Positions 60,921 to 64,000 of a stretch of DNA of 64,000 nt are shown piece by piece. Position numbers and translations under genes: made by a program. This DNA comes from Sclerurus mexicanus (lineage: Eukaryota; Chordata; Aves; Passeriformes; Furnariidae): assembly GCA_013396755.1 (NCBI GenBank), contig VWZF01002974.1, forward strand, positions 471,135-535,134, written 5' to 3'. A model generated the notes under the pieces. The model saw nothing but the letters and a program-made list of their open reading frames with translations, made no database searches and had not been told where the DNA came from. Numbering within the stretch: the first letter of the stretch is position 1; each line of letters begins with the position of its first letter.

Positions 60921-61559
60921 TAGTGGCCTTCATGAAGGTATTTGACTGGGCTCTGGTTCAAGAGCTGGTGGGCTGATGTTCTGCCCAGGGAAAGTGTCCC
61001 CAGAGGCTTTTGGTTCTGGAGTGCAGTGCAAGGGTTGTGATTGTCCTCTGGTTAAGGACACCAGGCTGCTGGCAGTTGTGGATACTTATTTCTTGTAAGA
61101 TTTCTGGTTATTTTTCTCAACTGACCCTGTACACAGGAGTCTGCACAGACACAACCATCTGAATGTGCATATATCCTTATGTCAACACTAACCATCCTGG
61201 CAAATAGACACCAGGTAGCAAGAAGGTGCTGTTTCTTCTCAAGTCAACACAATTCCATCTCCTATTAAGGCATAAAAATTATCCAGTCTATAGAAATGTG
61301 TGTGCCTGTATGTGCCTTCATACAACATACTCAGTCCTGTAGTCTTCTGAAATATCTCTTGCCTTGCAGGAAGGAAGGATACTTCAAAAACAAAGAAAAA
61401 AAAAAAGGCAAAACCCACAACCAAAACTCTCAACGTTCTTCAATGGAATTCATCCCACAGGACAGGGATTCCCATACAGGTCAGGAGAAAAAAAAATACC
61501 ACCTCCTTTTCTGAATATCACTTTTCATATGGTAAATCCCTCAGAGTCTTTATTGTGGA
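60921..61559. other. Unique non-coding DNA
   Basis: A short A run lies near 61387-61398. No exon with paired splice sites, and no repeat family. Confidence 0.5.
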
Positions 61560-62010
61560 ATGAATAATAGATTAATCATTCCTCTGTGTGCAATGCTGGG
61601 GCTCTCTAATGTCACTGATTATTCTATATTGAATAAATAGTGTTGCTAGGTTGATATGTTTAAGGCAAATGAGATGCTTATTGGTATCCAAGAAGCCAGT
61701 TAACAAGATCCATTTTCCTCCATTGACTTCTACTCATGTATTAATGAGGTTCAAAAATGTCTTTTCTGTGTGTATCAGATAAACGTGCCTTTGTTATTCC
61801 CAAGAAGCACACAAATATTTGCTCCATTTATGTTTGTATTAATGTGTCACTGAAGCTAAATCTTCAGAAAGGGAATAAATACCATCTCCATTAAGCCACT
61901 TAAGGGGTGACTTCTGCAAAACTGCTGCAGTTGTTGCCATGGCAAACATCCATATTTAGGGGATTGTGTGGCATCAACTCTAGCATAAAGGACCAGAAGG
62001 AGATGGACTT
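61560..62010. promoter_or_regulatory. Motif-dense element: GATA, SOX and X-box-like sites
   Basis: AGATAA (61777-61782), the SOX-type CCTTTGTT (61788-61795) and GTTGCCATGGCAAA (61933-61946) lie within 170 bases. The last agrees with the X-box pattern at 13 of 14 positions. The stretch is repeat-free. Enhancer function is inference. Confidence 0.28.
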
Positions 62011-63336
62011 CTCCCAAGACAAATGTCACCTATATATGTATTTTAAAAGTTTCAGTGGCTGAACAGGCCCTGCATTGGAAGGTAATTCAAGTGTGCAAAG
62101 TGAGGAAACGCAGAACAACCCAGGGAATGTGCAGAGGCAGGCAGAGAACAGAGAACAATAACTGTTGGGTGCAAGTGTCAAGTTTTCCTGTGCTGCAGAG
62201 TTTTTCCCACTAAGGAGGAACAAAGATGTTCTACCAAATTGAGTCTTGCACAGTTTTTGGTTTGTCAGTCCCTTTCCCTTGTCCCAAAGTAGTCTTCAGA
62301 AGGAAAATGTCTCCTCATTGGCACATGAGTTTTGCTTTTTCTGTCTTTGAGTTTTCCTGCAATGTCTGTGGGTATCTGGAAAACTGTTCCATTTAATTGC
62401 TGAAACATCTCACAATTGTAACCTTTATGTGATTTACTTTATCTTGAAATCACAGGCAGGACTACGTGATTTTTTTTTCCATGGCTTGAAGTGATTCTTT
62501 TTGTTTAACCTGCCTAAAATGGTTTGTTCTGTAGCAACAAAAAAGCCAGAGGACTTTCAAGTAGAATTCTGGGGAAATATCCTTTCTGAGGTTTCTCATT
62601 TTAAAAATTAGGACAAAACCCTGAGAAAGTGCAGGTTTTTCTGTGGTGTTCTATGACACAATCCATTTTGGTTTATAATTGAAAAATATCTCTAAATCAG
62701 TTTAAATTTTACTGTGGTTTTTCTTCTGTCAAGATAAATGAGTAAATTAGCTCAGAAAGATGTTAAGATTGTTTTGTGCTACAACACTATACAACATTAT
62801 AAGTAACAGGAAAATATTGTGCGTCCCTTCTAAGATGGTACCTCTAAAGTTTGGTTTTACTTGAGCACTTTGTGTGGTTAGATTAACTGAATGAAAAAAA
62901 ACTCATAAACATGCTTTAAAAATAACCTAACAAGGTCTAAAATAAAATCCTGACTGACTTCATGCCTGTTTAGGAATGTGGACATCTTGAGGTTGAATGG
63001 AGAATGAATTACACATGGATGTTGGGATAAGGGAGGAAATACTAATATATAGGAAAGCCAAGAAGTTTACTCCTTTTCTTCACTTGCCTGGAGCAAATTT
63101 CCTGAAAACATCTGTAAATGCTGTATAATGGGAAAGCAGACCTGGGCCCACACTGTGCAGGAAGCTCCAACCTTTGTCTGCAGTGCTGGCTGCAATAACA
63201 TCAGGGTGGTGGCAGAGTGAAGGGTATCTCTATGTATAAATCCAGATCCCTTTTTTCTTTTTCTGGTGAGGGCGAAAGGGGAAACTGTGGACCAGGTTGA
63301 AGAACACCTGGGAGCCATATGGAATTTACTGATTTT
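62011..63336. other. Unique AT-rich non-coding DNA
   Basis: Nothing gene-like or repetitive is recognised. The short frames on the minus strand at 62026-62223 and 63067-63318 have no domain. Confidence 0.5.
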
Positions 63337-63361
63337 TTTTTTTTGATTTTTTTTTTTAAAT
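63331..63361. repeat. T-rich homopolymer pair
   Basis: Two long T runs are separated by GA. Confidence 0.8.
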
Positions 63362-63519
63362 TAAAACTTTGTAGCTCAGTTTCAAACATTGCAATAACTT
63401 AATACAGAGTAAAACTTTACTGGATTCAGTGTAATAAAGAACCCTGAATATTCACACATTGCCTACAAATGGGAGTTGTCTTCTGATGCAAGCTGGAAGA
63501 ATTGCTGTTTCTCTGTGGC

Positions 63520-63560
63520 CCTGATCCAAATCCTCAAAGTCAGTGGGGGGGCTTCTGGCC
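63520..63560. repeat. Possible ancient amniote dispersed-repeat remnant
   Basis: 'cctgatccaaatcctcaaag' and the following 'tcagtgggg' recall the 'cctgatccaaa...attgaagtcaatgg' signature of old dispersed elements found in birds and reptiles. Only about 40 bases are recognisable and the family is not assignable by eye. Confidence 0.35.
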
Positions 63561-63591
63561 TCCAAATCATGTCTGAAGCCTGGCCGATATC

Positions 63592-64000
63592 TCAGACCTT
63601 CTTGAGCGTTTTGAAAATGCATTGGACCAAAAATGATTCCTTCTCCAGACACTGGAATGTTAGCAAAGAGTAGAGGTCACACTCCTCCAACTGATTCTTT
63701 TGTTTACAATTCATATTCAAGAAGGGGTCTATTTTCACTGATGGCTTGTTGATGTCTAGAATCTTATGTAGACCTATCTGGGGACATTCCAGATGATGGA
63801 AATACCATGAAAAGGGGTTGCCATCAGCATGCCCAAATGTCTGGCAAATTATCAGTGTGTAGGGAGTCATTCCCAGTCCTGGTTCAGACTCTTGCCTGAG
63901 TGTAATCAGCTTCAGTTCTTTGCTGTTCCCAGCTAAAGCTGACTTGTTTGAGCCAGAGGTTTTCCAGCAGCAGACCAAGTACCAAGCTAAGCTCCTCCTA
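63592..64000 (-). other. Open frame running off the right edge
   Basis: On the minus strand one frame stays open from the window edge to a stop at 63592, at least 136 codons. There is no ATG near the visible upstream end. If real, the start lies beyond the window. No domain is recognised. Adjacent sequence (63520-63560) looks like an old repeat, so the frame may be part of a decayed element. Confidence 0.15.

Noticed and set aside
1..64000. CRISPR arrays, operons, phage or insertion sequences
   Set aside because: No spaced direct repeats, ribosome-binding-site-led gene strings or transposase frames; the sequence is vertebrate in character.

Overview
The window reads as nuclear DNA from a bird. 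The main evidence is a set of short 3'-truncated CR1 LINE fragments with the avian CR1 tail, found near 4872, 5690, 8592, 31176, 38795 and 47047. Interspersed repeats are otherwise sparse, the background is AT-rich and CpG-poor, and bacterial-type gene packing is absent. A turtle or crocodilian is less likely but not excluded. I recognise no known protein-coding gene, rRNA, tRNA, snRNA or microRNA on either strand. The open frames are short, mostly lack conserved domains, and several of the longer ones sit on purine-rich or GC-rich stretches where stop codons are rare. The best reading is an intergenic region or a very large intron.

Layout. Bases 1-10,200 are unique AT-rich DNA with one GC-rich pocket (1495-1790), three plus-strand CR1 fragments and a cluster of three AP-1 motifs (9367-9641). 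From 10,200 to 38,000 there is unique sequence with several motif-dense islands that look like enhancer modules: 10230-10530, 16590-16860 and 34128-34290. This stretch also holds a 35-base poly(A) run next to the only ambiguous base, two isolated exon-like pieces (21327-21439 on the minus strand and 26540-26584), and a long pyrimidine tract (37562-37656). The largest CR1 copy is at 38795-39225.

The most gene-like stretch is 41.6-55.8 kb. A TATA-like element is followed by exon-like segments at 41820-41899, 42058-42253 and 43238-43322, then by two alternative terminal segments (54615-54690 or 54989-55070). All have GT/AG borders and compatible reading phases, and a poly(A) signal lies at 55802. 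I do not recognise the encoded peptide, and the chain was chosen by eye, so it is a hypothesis. An X-box for RFX factors (47848) and a CTCF-like site (48690) lie inside the same stretch.

The other strong point is 58290-58870. There a CCAAT-type box and a TATA-like box precede a compact CpG island that contains a short ATG-initiated frame. This looks like a promoter or a CpG-rich regulatory element. The last 5 kb is AT-rich with further motif-dense segments (60661-60920, 61560-62010) and a minus-strand open frame that runs off the right edge. Conservation cannot be measured from one sequence, so every regulatory call is inference from motif content.
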